Part shown: positions 45,801 through 56,023 of the stretch, piece after piece
Position numbering within the stretch: the stretch's first letter is position 1
Layout of the letters: each line of letters opens with the position of its first letter
NCBI RefSeq assembly: GCF_051020955.1
Contig: NC_135013.1
Location: 4,990,501 to 5,054,500 of the forward strand
DNA length: 64,000 nucleotides
Direction: 5' to 3'
Source: Megalopta genalis
Taxonomy: Eukaryota > Arthropoda > Insecta > Hymenoptera > Halictidae
The notes under the pieces: model-generated
What the model saw: the letters and a program-made list of their open reading frames with translations, nothing else
Databases searched by the model: none
Told to the model about the DNA's origin: nothing
Translations under genes and position numbers: made by a program

Positions 45801-46260
45801 CTCTCTTTGCATTTCCACGTTTCGAGCAGAACTGTTACAGGTGTCGCATCAAATTCGATCTATTTTACCTAAAAATATTTTAAATATTTTACCTCTTTCG
45901 CACTCACTCGAAGGCTCGTTCTTCTTTCTGATCAACGTTTATACAAATCACGTTTATACAAATTCATCAAATAATTAATTAGCCAGCATGCCATTATTTA
46001 CATCCATCGATTATCGCGCCGCCGTACAGTTTAACTGTCAATTGCACTCGCACGTCGTTCTTACCGCTAATTAAATTGCATCTTATTCTAGTTTACGATA
46101 TTGGAAAAACAACAGCGCACACTTAAATCCTTTACAATCGAAGCTATTTTTATATTCGAAGTCCAAAATACGTTTTCTACCTTATAGTATTTCTATTTCA
46201 CATAATTTATTGTACTCCGTGCATATGAAATTTAGCTTATTGGTAAATACAATACTTGCC
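45801..46260. other. Unique sequence
   Basis: AT-leaning, no gene recognised. Confidence 0.4.
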
Positions 46261-46404
46261 AGTTTTTATAGGCCACACAATTTCTGTTACCATAACTCTT
46301 CATCAAGGTTATTTTATAATCGTGTCTCCTCTACCCAAATTGAATGCACAATCTGAGCGTGCTTCAAGTGTATAATCTGTGCGTCAATTAGGCAGAATTT
46401 ACTG
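46261..46404 (+). mobile_element. Repeat D joined to a family A right half
   Basis: ATAGGCCACACAATTTCTGT to AAGGTTATTTTATAATCGTG (repeat D) continues without a break into TCTCCTCTACCCAAATTG and the terminus AGGCAGAATTTACTG. The D/A junction is the same as at 9478. Part of the A half is duplicated (CAATCTGAGCGTG and TAATCTGTGCGTC). Confidence 0.75.
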
Positions 46405-47039
46405 TATTTTGAAAAACAGCAATTTTTAATAGATGCCTCAAAGTCGCCTCACTCGACTGCGATCAAGACGAGTAAAACATGGGCTCTGTGATTTATAAAA
46501 CAATCACGCTTTCCAGCATTTTGTAAAACTTGCTTCGAATCATCGATTACCTTGTTCCAATCAGATACGATATTCAACTCGAAACGTTCTTCCGCGCTTC
46601 GAGAAGACACAGGCAGGCGCAAAAAAAGCATCCGCGCAAAATTCTTCCCAAAGCGGTCTATTAAAGCGGGTGAAACGGACGTTTTCGCCGCGGGTCATCT
46701 AAACAGCGGCCACGCAGAAAACGTTCTCGAGAACCGGCGGAGGATAACAACGACGCGCGACGTTGGATAGCGGGCGTCGTGGGAAATATTTAGCAGAAAT
46801 TGTAAGAGCAGAGAAAGCGTATCGGAGGCCCGAGGTGGACCTGGAGACTGGCGGTCTAATAAAACGTGGGCGGCCGTTTCCGAGAGAGTGTCGGCCGGTC
46901 ATCAACACGCCGGGCCCGATGATAGCACGACGCGCGATGCAAATTAGCCGACCGCGGCGCGGCGGCCGGATAACGCCCAATTGTATGCAAATGCGATCGG
47001 ATTCTGACAGCGTCGCTCGATTGGATTCTCGTCGATCGG
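46405..47039. other. Unique sequence
   Basis: Mixed, CpG-rich on the right. No gene recognised. Confidence 0.4.
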
Positions 47040-47610
47040 ATCGCCGCGCCGGTCCTCGCCGAGCCGAGCCGAGTCGGTCCGAGGCGCGGCGGTCCTCGCC
47101 GATCCGATCTGAGCCGATCCGAGTTGAGCCGATCCGTGGCGGGCAAATCGATCTGAGCCGATCCGAGCCGATCAAATCCGCAGCGAGCCAAAGCAAGTCG
47201 AGCCGAGTCGAGCCGAGTCGCCGATCCTCAGCGGGCCAATCCGAGCCGAGGCAAGCCGAGCCGAGCCGAGGCACAGCGGTCTTCGCCGATCCGATCTGAT
47301 CCGATCCTCAGCGGACCTATCCAAACCGATGCGAGCCGAGCCGAGCCGAGCCGAGCCGAGCCGAGTAGATCCGATCCTCAGCGAACCAATTCGAGCCGAG
47401 TCAGGTCAATCCGATCCGATCCACGGCGAGCCGATTCAAGCCGATTCAAGGCGACTCAAGCCGATTCAAGGCGACTCAAGCCGATCCAATCCCCGACGAA
47501 TCAAGCCGATTCAAGGCGATTCAAGCCGATGCAATTCCCGACGAATCAAGCCAAGCCTAGCCGATCCCAGCCGATCCGATCCGATCAGATCCGAGTCGAG
47601 CCGACTCGAA
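47040..47610. repeat. Degenerate CpG-rich satellite (GAGCCGATCC)
   Basis: Short words GAGCCGATCC, GAGCCGAGCC and TTCAAGCCGA are shuffled in tandem. A larger motif with GATCCTCAGCG recurs near 47223, 47312 and 47371. Frames are open on both strands with Ser/Arg/Pro/Glu/Ile repeats and are artefacts. Confidence 0.88.
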
Positions 47611-48395
47611 GCAACTTGGAACGGAATGTCAATCTCGGCGATATCGGACTTATCGTTATGGAAACTGAGCTTTTCATGGGGAGACGTCTCGCCCACGCAT
47701 CCCCCTCCTCTCTTTCACTCTCTCTTTCTCTCGGTTTCGCAACGCGCGCTGCAAATCGAAGTTAGCGAGCAGCTGGTAAACCGCTCGACGAGATCCCGAA
47801 ACATCCGGCGGGGCCCCGAGGAGTTCGTGATCCCGTGTTCGGCAAGTTCCGCGAAATCCGAGTTGGGGCCGCGCGGGGGCGGCCGATGAAGAGGCAAGAG
47901 GCGCGCACTGATCGATCGCCTGGAAAGTTTGATCGGCACCCCGTGGCCGAAGGTGTCGCGTCTGATACCGGGGTCGGAGTTCAATTGCATCGGGAAACAA
48001 GGAGTGGGAATTGAATTCGGAAGTGGCGGTCAGCTCGAATAAAGTCGATTTGCTCGGCCGTCGTTCGCCGATTCTCGTACTCCTGCAGCTTATTCGGAAA
48101 ATTCTTGGCGAATCGGTCGAGGGTGGGGGCAATCGCGCGAAAATCAATTGCCAGTGATTTTGCAGATACGATTTTCAACGTATAGCGCGTTATTTTGCTA
48201 ACTCATTTCCTTTTCTTTTTTTTTGGCAAACACAGAGTAAGTGTCGCTGTTAAAATATTGGATCGAAAAGACGGTTTTGTTTTATGAAATTAACAATTTT
48301 ATTACCGATATTTACTTATTTACTTAACATTAATATATAATGTTATAAATATACTATATGTTATATACTATTTGCTATACTATTTGCTATACTAT
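47611..48395. other. Unique sequence
   Basis: CpG-rich, then AT-rich. No supportable gene; overlapping frames on both strands at 47670-48180. Confidence 0.4.
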
Positions 48396-48890
48396 TTTAC
48401 TATACTATACTATACTATACTATACTATACTATACTATACTATACTATACTATACTATACTATACTATACTATACTATACTATACTATACTATACTATAC
48501 TATACTATACTATACTATACTATACTATACTATACTATACTATACTATACTATACTATACTATACTATACTATACTATACTATACTATACTATACTATAC
48601 TATACTATACTATACTATACTATACTATACTATACTATACTATACTATACTATACTATACTATACTATACTATACTATACTATACTATACTATACTATAC
48701 TATACTATACTATACTATACTATACTATACTATACTATACTATACTATACTATACTATACTATACTATACTATACTATACTATACTATACTATACTATAC
48801 TATACTATACTATACTATACTATACTATACTATACTATACTATACTATACTATACTATACTATACTATACTATACTATACTATACTATTT
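48396..48890. repeat. (TACTA)n array, about 98 pure copies
   Basis: The pentamer TATAC/TACTA is repeated with no visible interruption from about 48399 to 48888. Imperfect TACTATTTGC words precede it. On the right the array runs into its own inverted complement (next entry). Confidence 0.96.
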
Positions 48891-48990
48891 ACTATACTAT
48901 AGTATAGTATAGTAAAGTAGTATAGTAAATAGTATATAATATATAGTATATTATATTGTAATAGTATAGTATAATAATATAATAGTATAT
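48881..48990. repeat. Inverted TACTA/TAGTA junction
   Basis: TACTATTTACTATACTATAG is followed by TATAGTATAGTATAGTAAAG and TAGTATAGTAAATAGTATA. The pentamer therefore switches strand at about 48899-48900, forming a perfect local palindrome. Mixed AT words continue to about 48990. Confidence 0.88.
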
Positions 48991-49332
48991 TATAGTAAAT
49001 ATAATAAACGAAAAACGCAGGAAAAATCAAATGCTTATAAAAGTTAAAAATTAGATAAAAATAGAGTAGTATTCTGCAAAGCAAGGAACAATGCGTAATG
49101 GCACTTTGTACGTCCAACACCGATACGGTGATTTTTTTCTAATCTTATTTTTATAACAATGTAAACAGCTTCGCATAGAATCGGCCTCAAAATATTCTAA
49201 ACACCTTGAAATTTCGGAATACGTTTTTGTTTTCGCTAAAATTACAATTTAAACAGCTACTTATAATTTAATAAATCATTATTTTAATAAATAATTCAAT
49301 ATAAATTGCTACTTTTTAACACAAAATATGTA
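48991..49332. other. Unique sequence
   Basis: AT-rich. No gene recognised. Confidence 0.4.
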
Positions 49333-49550
49333 CAGTAATGTCTCCCAAATTGACGCTCAGATTCTGCACAAAAATGGACAATTTGTGAAGAGGAGGTACG
49401 ATTATTGGAGCCTGGCGGTTCATTTTTATAGTTACGAATTGTCAACAACTATGAAAGAACGAGCTACAAGGCTCGAATAATCGTATCTCCTCTCCCCAAA
49501 TTGCCCAATTTTTTTGGACAATCCGAGCGTCAATTCGAAAGACATTATTG
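49333..49550. mobile_element. Family A element, near-complete copy
   Basis: CAGTAATGTCTCCCAAATTG after TA; the right end is AAAGACATTATTG. The arms pair, including AGGAGGTACGATTATTGGAG against CTCGAATAATCGTATCTCC. The right terminus is mutated. Confidence 0.85.
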
Positions 49551-51364
49551 AACTGCCACGTCTCCGTGACGAGTATACTCGTCGAACACAGCGAACCGGT
49601 TAAAATACAGTCCTCGTGTTTCGACAGCATGACAATATAAGTCGCGCGAGCAGCAAATTAAAAGAAATCGTGAAAAAAGAAACGAGAATGAAAGAAACAT
49701 GAGATCGAATGTGAATTTCATTGGCGCGCAAGAACCGGCGCAGATCGGAACGTTGCAGGGCCTCCATAATTTTCGCCGCGAGCGAATGGAACGACTTCCG
49801 TTTATCGTTGCAAGCGAACTGGTACCGGCGAGTCGCTTGCACCTACATATATGTACACGACCAGTCAACGATCCAGCAATGAAACCGCGAGTCAGTTAGC
49901 AACGTCCTTGCCTTAGCGGTCGCCTACGTGTTCGGCCACCTACTCGCCGCCGACCTTATTGTCTCGCAACAGTCTTTCAGCCTTCTACGGTCTACAGAAT
50001 AGCTCTCGACTGTTGCTTCCACGTCCCCGTGACCCTCTCCTCACTTTTCCCCATAGACAATGGACAACGAAGCCAGACACGCGCCCTAGAACCGGCTGCG
50101 GACGGGTCGCGACGCGACGCGGCGTTGCTAAATATGATTCTTAGTAGCCGTATAACAGACGGTGACTGCTCGACGACATTTTTATCGTCACGGAATCTAT
50201 CGTGGCCCTCGACACCGAAGCCTTCCCGTTACAACGACACCAAGGATTTCGGTGCACGATTGTTTTTTTTAAGCTTCGAACGAGAGCCGCGCGCGGACGC
50301 ACGCACGCTACGAAGGCATCGCGGGATCGAACTGGTCTCCGTTCTCGCTCTATAAAACAGCGAACAAAAATCGTACGTCGAGTTTCGAGTGGTCGTTGCA
50401 AAGGGGAGACTTCAATCCTCGAATCCGCGTAGGATTCGATCGTAAAAAAAATTTGCCGACGATTTTACAGACGTTTCTGTCCGGAATATCGTCGAGGAAG
50501 GGTTTCTGGGGAGGTATTCGGTTTTGTAGCCGCCACGACTTGCAGACAGTTCCTAGGAGAGAATGAAGTACGGTATACTAAAGTAGAGACTTCGAGCTTC
50601 AAAACGAGCAGAGATTTATCGTCGCGCTATTTCTTCTTACGAAGTTATAACGGTTTAAATATAGTGGACTTGTGAGTAGCGTTCGAGCAGCTTTCCGAGG
50701 AAAATGTCTGCATCGGTGCGCCCTGCGCGACGGGAGAACGCGTATCTCCATCCCCGGTGTGTCCGCCTATTTACATAATTGCGGGCTTGCACAATTTTCT
50801 TGTCGCAACTCATTTTTCATGGCATTTAAAGTCGGAATTACAGAGCGCCCGCTGCGCGACCGGCCGGCCAGATTATTTTATAATGGACGCCGCGAGCGCC
50901 GCTAGAGAACCTCGGGAGATCGGTCCCCGGGAATTCGGCAGTAAGGGGAAATTGTTTACTCGACTTTCTATTAAACGGCTCCCGTCTTGCCCGCGCCTGT
51001 CGATAACCTTTCCTCTGGGAAATTAGAGTGACGCCGACCGCTGGCTAGACCTCCCGATGTTTCTACCTTGCTTCGCCCGCGCGGCGGCCCCTCAATCACA
51101 GGGATTGATAATAAGAAAACCCTCGGTACACTGAAAATACCGATTTTTATGGAGCACGGATCTCCGATCTGTGGCTGGTGTATGGAGAAAATTGCTTCGA
51201 GTGGAAGCTTTTGGTTTGCTCGACTGGGCATGTAGAGCTTGTTCGAGGTCTAAACGATAGGTATTCGCTGGGTACCCGGATCAATTAATGTTTGAAGTAA
51301 CAAAGTAAAGCCTAACTTTGAGGCTCTTTCATCGATTAGGTAGAGAACTCTAAATCGCCACCTC
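49551..51364. other. Unique sequence, about 1.8 kb
   Basis: Mixed, with CpG-rich patches, and one of the longest non-repetitive tracts. No domain is recognisable in any of its frames. A TATAAAA at 50351 has no convincing initiator or coding sequence behind it. Confidence 0.4.
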
Positions 51365-51790
51365 GTGTCTATTTCTATTTTCTTTCTATATTTCTGTATT
51401 TCTGTATTTCTATATTTCTATATTTCTGTATTTCTATATTTCTATATTTCTATATTTCTATATTTCTATATTTCTATATTTCTGTATTTCTATATTTCTA
51501 TATTTCTATATTTCTATATTTCTATATTTCTATATTTCTATATTTCTATATTTCTATATTTCTATATTTCTATATTTCTATATTTCTGTATTTCTGTATT
51601 TCTATATTTCTATATTTCTGTATTACTATATTTCTATATTATTTCTACATTTTTGTATTTCTATATTACTATATTTCTATATTTCTATATTATTTCTATA
51701 TTTCTATATTTCTATATTTCTCTACTTCTATATTTCCCTATTTCCATATTTATATATTCCCATATTTCTATATTTCTATATTTGATCGCA
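51365..51790. repeat. (TTTCTATA)n octamer array
   Basis: About 50 copies of TATTTCTA, with G or C variants (TTTCTGTA) clustered at the left end and near 51590. It becomes irregular after 51630. Phe/Tyr/Leu/Ile/Ser frames are artefacts. Confidence 0.93.
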
Positions 51791-52354
51791 TGCAACACTT
51801 TAGACCGTATTAGACTTTGTCAACACACACATATCTTTTTCTATTAAATAAATTATAAATACAATAACCATAATAACCAAGTGATATCAATTGCTTTCGT
51901 TCGACAGATGGCTTAAGCAGAAAATGTTCTTTAGTTCCCAATTGAGGTTAAAGATTCTTAGTAACTGCGAAGAGGTACGTTAATCAGGAATACAAACGTA
52001 TTCTTGTTCATTGTGTTCCTTACAAACATCAAATGATTTTTAGAGACATCAGATTCATTTCTATTACAGGACTGTGTCAGAAGTTAATTAAAAATTTCTT
52101 CCATGTCAAATGAATCTGCTGAAATTAACATCAAAATGATAGAGCTAAGAAAAAATAGATTTTTAAAACACTAAACAGACTACAAATATTTGTCTCTTCT
52201 CATCTAATACAGAATTTGACAAACGAACATTTTTTTAAAATGCTACTTACACATGGAAACAGCATATTTCCATCCGATTTTCCCTCCCTAATCCTGAGCT
52301 TGAGGTCCGCCCAAATGATCCTCCATAAGAGATGAGGTCAGGCAGCTTCCCTTA
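51791..52354. other. Unique sequence
   Basis: AT-rich. No gene recognised. Confidence 0.4.
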
Positions 52355-52497
52355 TTACCTTAAAAAATTTCCTATCCCTAAAAACCAGCCCTAAATCCAC
52401 GCGGACTACAAAGGCTCCTCGCGGAAGGACAAATGAATTATTAACAAGATGGCCGAATCGAAATAAATTCAGCGTCCTCTGCGGAGGACTCCTCGAG
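52355..52497 (+). repeat. Repeat C, partial copy
   Basis: AACCAGCCCTAAATCCACGC, GGACTACAAAGGCTCCTCGC and AACAAGATGGCCGAATCG match 53273-53398 in order. It ends at a family A half (AAGGCTCGAATAAGC). Confidence 0.75.
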
Positions 52498-52573
52498 CTG
52501 TAAGGCTCGAATAAGCTCGTACCTCCTCTTCCCAAATTGTCCATTTTTGTGCGTCAATTAGGGAGACATTACT
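52498..52573 (+). mobile_element. Family A right half
   Basis: GTAAGGCTCGAATAAGC to TAGGGAGACATTACTATA. The middle is shortened (TTTTTGTGCGTC). It is the left edge of a duplicated segment shared with 54998 onward. Confidence 0.75.
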
Positions 52574-52705
52574 ATATTATGTAAAATGGAAATACCATGG
52601 GTCAGAAGAATTGTTTAAAATTTGCGTTAATTTGGCTTCATCGTTGTCCCATCTGCGTCTACAAATTCTCATATCGAATTCTAGTATTCGAATGCCAATG
52701 TTATA
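52574..52705 (+). repeat. Segmental duplication, copy 1 (left of B)
   Basis: The segment from ATTATGTAAAATGG to CGAATGCCAATGTTATA matches 55090-55238. The duplicate at 55 kb has an extra CGAGTGCAATTTGGCTT. Confidence 0.82.
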
Positions 52706-53070
52706 CAGGGTGTCCCAAAAATGTCTCGCAATCAGAAAGTAACAGGTTCCTCAGGTCATTCGAAGCAACTTCTTCCTTTACAAAAATGTTCTCCGAGGCA
52801 CCGTTAACGAGTTATTAACGAAAAACAGTGACCAATGAGACGCGAGCTCGGCTGGCGCGAGGCGACCGAGCCAATGAGCGGAACTGGGCTTCGTGCGCTG
52901 GTTGGCTGGGCCGCCTCGCGTCAGCCGTACTCGATTCTTATTGGTCACTGTTTTTCGTTAATAACTCGTTAACGGTGCCTCGGAGAACATTTTTGTAAAG
53001 GAAGAAGTTGCTCCAAATGATCCGAGGAACCCGCCATTTCCGGATTGCGAGACATTTTTTGGACACCCTG
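52706..53070. mobile_element. Family B element, 365 bp, at a provable target site
   Basis: CAGGGTGTCCCAAAAATG to TTTTGGACACCCTG. The flanking sequence (AATGCCAATGTTATA before, TAGACGGATC after) is uninterrupted at 55224-55245 as GTTATAGACGG. The comparison shows that insertion duplicated the dinucleotide TA. Confidence 0.95.
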
Positions 53071-53398
53071 TAGACGGATCTTTGTGCAAAATAAAAGCTT
53101 TCTTCGCAAATTGTAACTAGAGAGAGCAGCTACAAAATTTCGCTCTTCATTCAATAATTTTAGCGAGTCGTTAACGATACATAGATAATCTTGAATTCTA
53201 TTAGTCTCCGTGCAGTTTCAAACTTCGCCTATTTTTATGCACTTTATGCATGGCAAAAAAATTTCCCTGCGAAACCAGCCCTAATTCCACGCGGACTACA
53301 AAGGCTCCTCGCGGAAGGACAAAAGAATTATTAACAAGATGGCCGAACCGAAAACTCCGGCTCTTACGGAACCGTGAAATAGATTCCGCGTTCTCCGC
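53071..53398 (+). repeat. Repeat C
   Basis: Begins TAGACGGATCTTTGTGC and includes TTATGCACTTTATGCATGGC, AACCAGCCCTAATTCC, AACAAGATGGCCGAACCG and GAACCGTGAAATAGATTCC. The same sequence, inverted, lies at 29823-30145. The 5' half is also at 55239-55416. Not recognised as a known transposon. Confidence 0.8.
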
Positions 53399-54112
53399 GG
53401 AGTGTCGGGTAATTTTTAACGGGGCCACTTTTATGACCGCCATCTTGTCGGTCTCCGCAGGATAAAACGACGTTAAGCTTCGCTGCCTGGTTCGCGGGAA
53501 ACCCGACGTAACGGCGAAGATTCTTTACTTATTTTTCGTGGCGGAGCCCTTTGCTTTTATCGATCCATAAAACGTGGAGGGGGGGGGGGGGGACATTTTT
53601 TTCGAAAAATCGGTCGGCTGCTTACAATCGGCCGCGAAATTTACCGTCACGATTTCTCTTTCGTCGAGGAAACATGACGTTCATAGGAAATTCTTATCGA
53701 ACTGACCTTCCTCGGCGCGAACGCCTAACGCGGCCTTTATCATTCCGACGCAGAAGTTCATCGAATCCGACTACTCTGTATACCTCGCGGGATTGCGTCA
53801 TCCTCGATATCAATATCGAGAATATCGACGCGGCACTGCGATCGATAATGAGCCTCGGCGACTCCCCGTTCCGTCGGTATTACGTCGCAGACTTCTATCG
53901 ACAAGGGGACTCATTTGGCAACGTCTCCGTATCTGTCGAACTCTCTCGGAAAAATTGATACGCTCGGTGCCTTTGTCCGAGACGGCGTTGACAGTTCGCC
54001 GCTGTCAAAACCGCTGCGAGTTAAATATCCGCGATGCGGAAAGCGGGGAAAAAATATCATCCGCGACGAAGGTGTCGATACTACTTCGAACGATAGTTCC
54101 GCGTTTGTACGT
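53399..54112. other. Unique sequence with a poly-G tract
   Basis: A run of about 14 Gs lies at 53579-53592. The rest is CpG-rich. Frames at 53551-53958 are interrupted on the other strand and show no domain. Confidence 0.45.
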
Positions 54113-54775
54113 TCGCCCTTTTATTCTTTTCGTTCTTTAACCCTTTGCACTCGAGTGCTGGCGACTCCGAGGCTCCATTAAAAACTGTTGTGTCACGTTT
54201 CGAAATAATTTTATTGATCAAATTTGTCTGCATTCGAAGGAATGTTGAAAGTACAACTGTTGCACGAGTTGCGAAAGTAAATTTCATATGGTCGAAATGC
54301 ACTGTACAATAAAGTCGCCCTAATTGTCCACAGAAATGGACAAATTTGGGCCTTATTATTATTATTATTATAGATTATTATTATTATTTGAGCCTTGCAG
54401 CTCGTTTTTATAGTTACCAATTGTCAACAATTATACGCTTATTGCCTATTATATTAATTATTACCTTTTACTCTTTTCGTTCTTTAACCCTTTGTACCAG
54501 AGTGGCCATTAAAAACTGTTATGTCAAGGTTAAAAATAATTTTATTGATCAAATTTGTCTGCATTCGAAGGAATGTTGAAAGCGTAACTGTTGCACAAGT
54601 CGCGAAAGTAAATTTCATATGGTCGAAATGCACTGTACAATAAAGTCGCCCTAATTGTCCACAAAAATGGACAATTTGGGCCTTATTATTATTATTATTA
54701 TAGATTATTATTATTATTCGAGCCTTGCAGCTCATTTTTATAGTTACCAATTGTCAACAACTATAAAAACGAGCT
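54113..54775 (+). repeat. 331-bp tandem duplication carrying family A left halves
   Basis: TTTTCGTTCTTTAACCCTTTG, CATTCGAAGGAATGTTGAAAG and TTTCATATGGTCGAAATGC occur twice, 331 bp apart (54231 and 54562). Each copy ends in a variant family A left half (CAATAAAGTCGCCCTAATTG) with a TTATTATTATTATAG insertion, at 54307 and 54638. The second is followed directly by a complete family A element. Confidence 0.88.
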
Positions 54776-54776
54776 A

Positions 54777-54994
54777 CAGTAATGTCTCTCTAATTGACGC
54801 CCAGATTGACGCCCACAAAAATGGACAATTTGGGAAGAGGAGATACAATCATTCGAGCCTTGCGGTTTATTTTTATAGTTATAAATTGTCCACAATTATA
54901 AAAATGAGCCGCAAGGCTCGAATAATCGTGTCTCCTCTTCCAAAATTATCCATTTTAGTGGACAATCTGAGCGTCAGTAAGGGAGACATTACTC
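54777..54994. mobile_element. Family A element, complete copy
   Basis: CAGTAATGTCTCTCTAATTG to GTAAGGGAGACATTACTC. The arms pair throughout. GACGCCCAGATTGACGCCCA contains a small duplication. Confidence 0.88.
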
Positions 54995-54997
54995 TAT

Positions 54998-55089
54998 AAG
55001 GCTCGAATAATCATATCTCCTCTTCCCAAATTGTCCATTTTTGTGGATTGTTGTGCACAATCTGAGCGTCAATTAGGGAGACATTACTG
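54998..55089 (+). mobile_element. Family A right half
   Basis: AAGGCTCGAATAATCATATC to AGGGAGACATTACTG followed by TA. It corresponds to the half at 52498-52573 and is the left edge of the second copy of the segmental duplication. Confidence 0.8.
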
Positions 55090-55416
55090 TATTATGTAAA
55101 ATTGAAATACCACGAGTCAGAAGAATTGTTTTAAATTTTGCTTTAATTTGGCTTCGAGTGCAATTTGGCTTCACCGTTGCCTCATCTGCGCCTACAAATT
55201 CTCATATCGAATTCTAATATTCGAATGCCAATGTTATAGACGGATCTTTGTGCAAAATTAATACTTTCTTCGCAAATTGCAACGAGAGCAGCTACAAAAT
55301 TTCGCTCTTCGTTCAATTATTTTAGCGAGTCGTTAACAATGCATTGTATATTCTTGAATTCTATTTAATCTCTGTGCAGTTTCAAACTTCGTCCTGTTTT
55401 TATGCACTTTATGCAT
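55090..55416 (+). repeat. Segmental duplication, copy 2 (empty B site) with repeat C 5' half
   Basis: ATTATGTAAAATTGAAATACC to TTTTTATGCACTTTATGCAT matches 52574-52705 plus 53071-53254. The B element is absent and the target is the single TA at 55237-55238. Confidence 0.9.
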
Positions 55417-56023
55417 TTCTGTGCAAAATTAAAGTAATCGCAATTTGAAACGGTAAAAATATTAACAGAATTTTAAAACGTCAATGAATGATCGTTAACC
55501 CATTAGAATTATTAAAGGAAGAAAGAACGTTCTTTATTTCGCATAAAATTACGCAGTATAGTTGTATTTTTATGACAAAGATGAACGAGCAAGAAAACTG
55601 CGAAGACATTACACGAATTATTTCACTATTATTTCTGCCTTACTGAAATTCTCTTTTTCTTTCTTATTTAGGGATATCCCATTCTTTGAGAATTTCGTCT
55701 ATTCGAAATAAATTAATATTAATATATCAATTATAATTAATAAAATTATCCGGGTTAGTTGCCAATTTACATATACATATAGTTACACATTAGCCTTTTC
55801 CTTCGGTGTTCTAAGAGTAGTAAATTTCCTTCCTGCCTGTTATTAAAGATGATGTAAAGATAATATAAAATGTAAGCCTAGTATTAACAATTTATTTATA
55901 ACAATTTATATTTCAAGGCCAACTTGACATCATCGAAAGTGTAACGGGAAATTTATACTTGATCTCCCCGTCATTAATAACAGTTCCTTACAGAAATTAT
56001 TCAGACAGAAAGATTCACGCTTC
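55417..56023. other. Unique sequence
   Basis: AT-rich. The first roughly 140 bases (GTGCAAAATTAAAG, AATTTGAAACGG, GTTAACCCATTAGAATTATT) look like a decayed inverted partner of repeat C. No gene recognised. Confidence 0.4.

Noticed and set aside
50351..50357. TATAAAA as a core promoter
   Set aside because: No convincing initiator about 30 bases downstream and no supportable coding sequence behind it; such words are common by chance.
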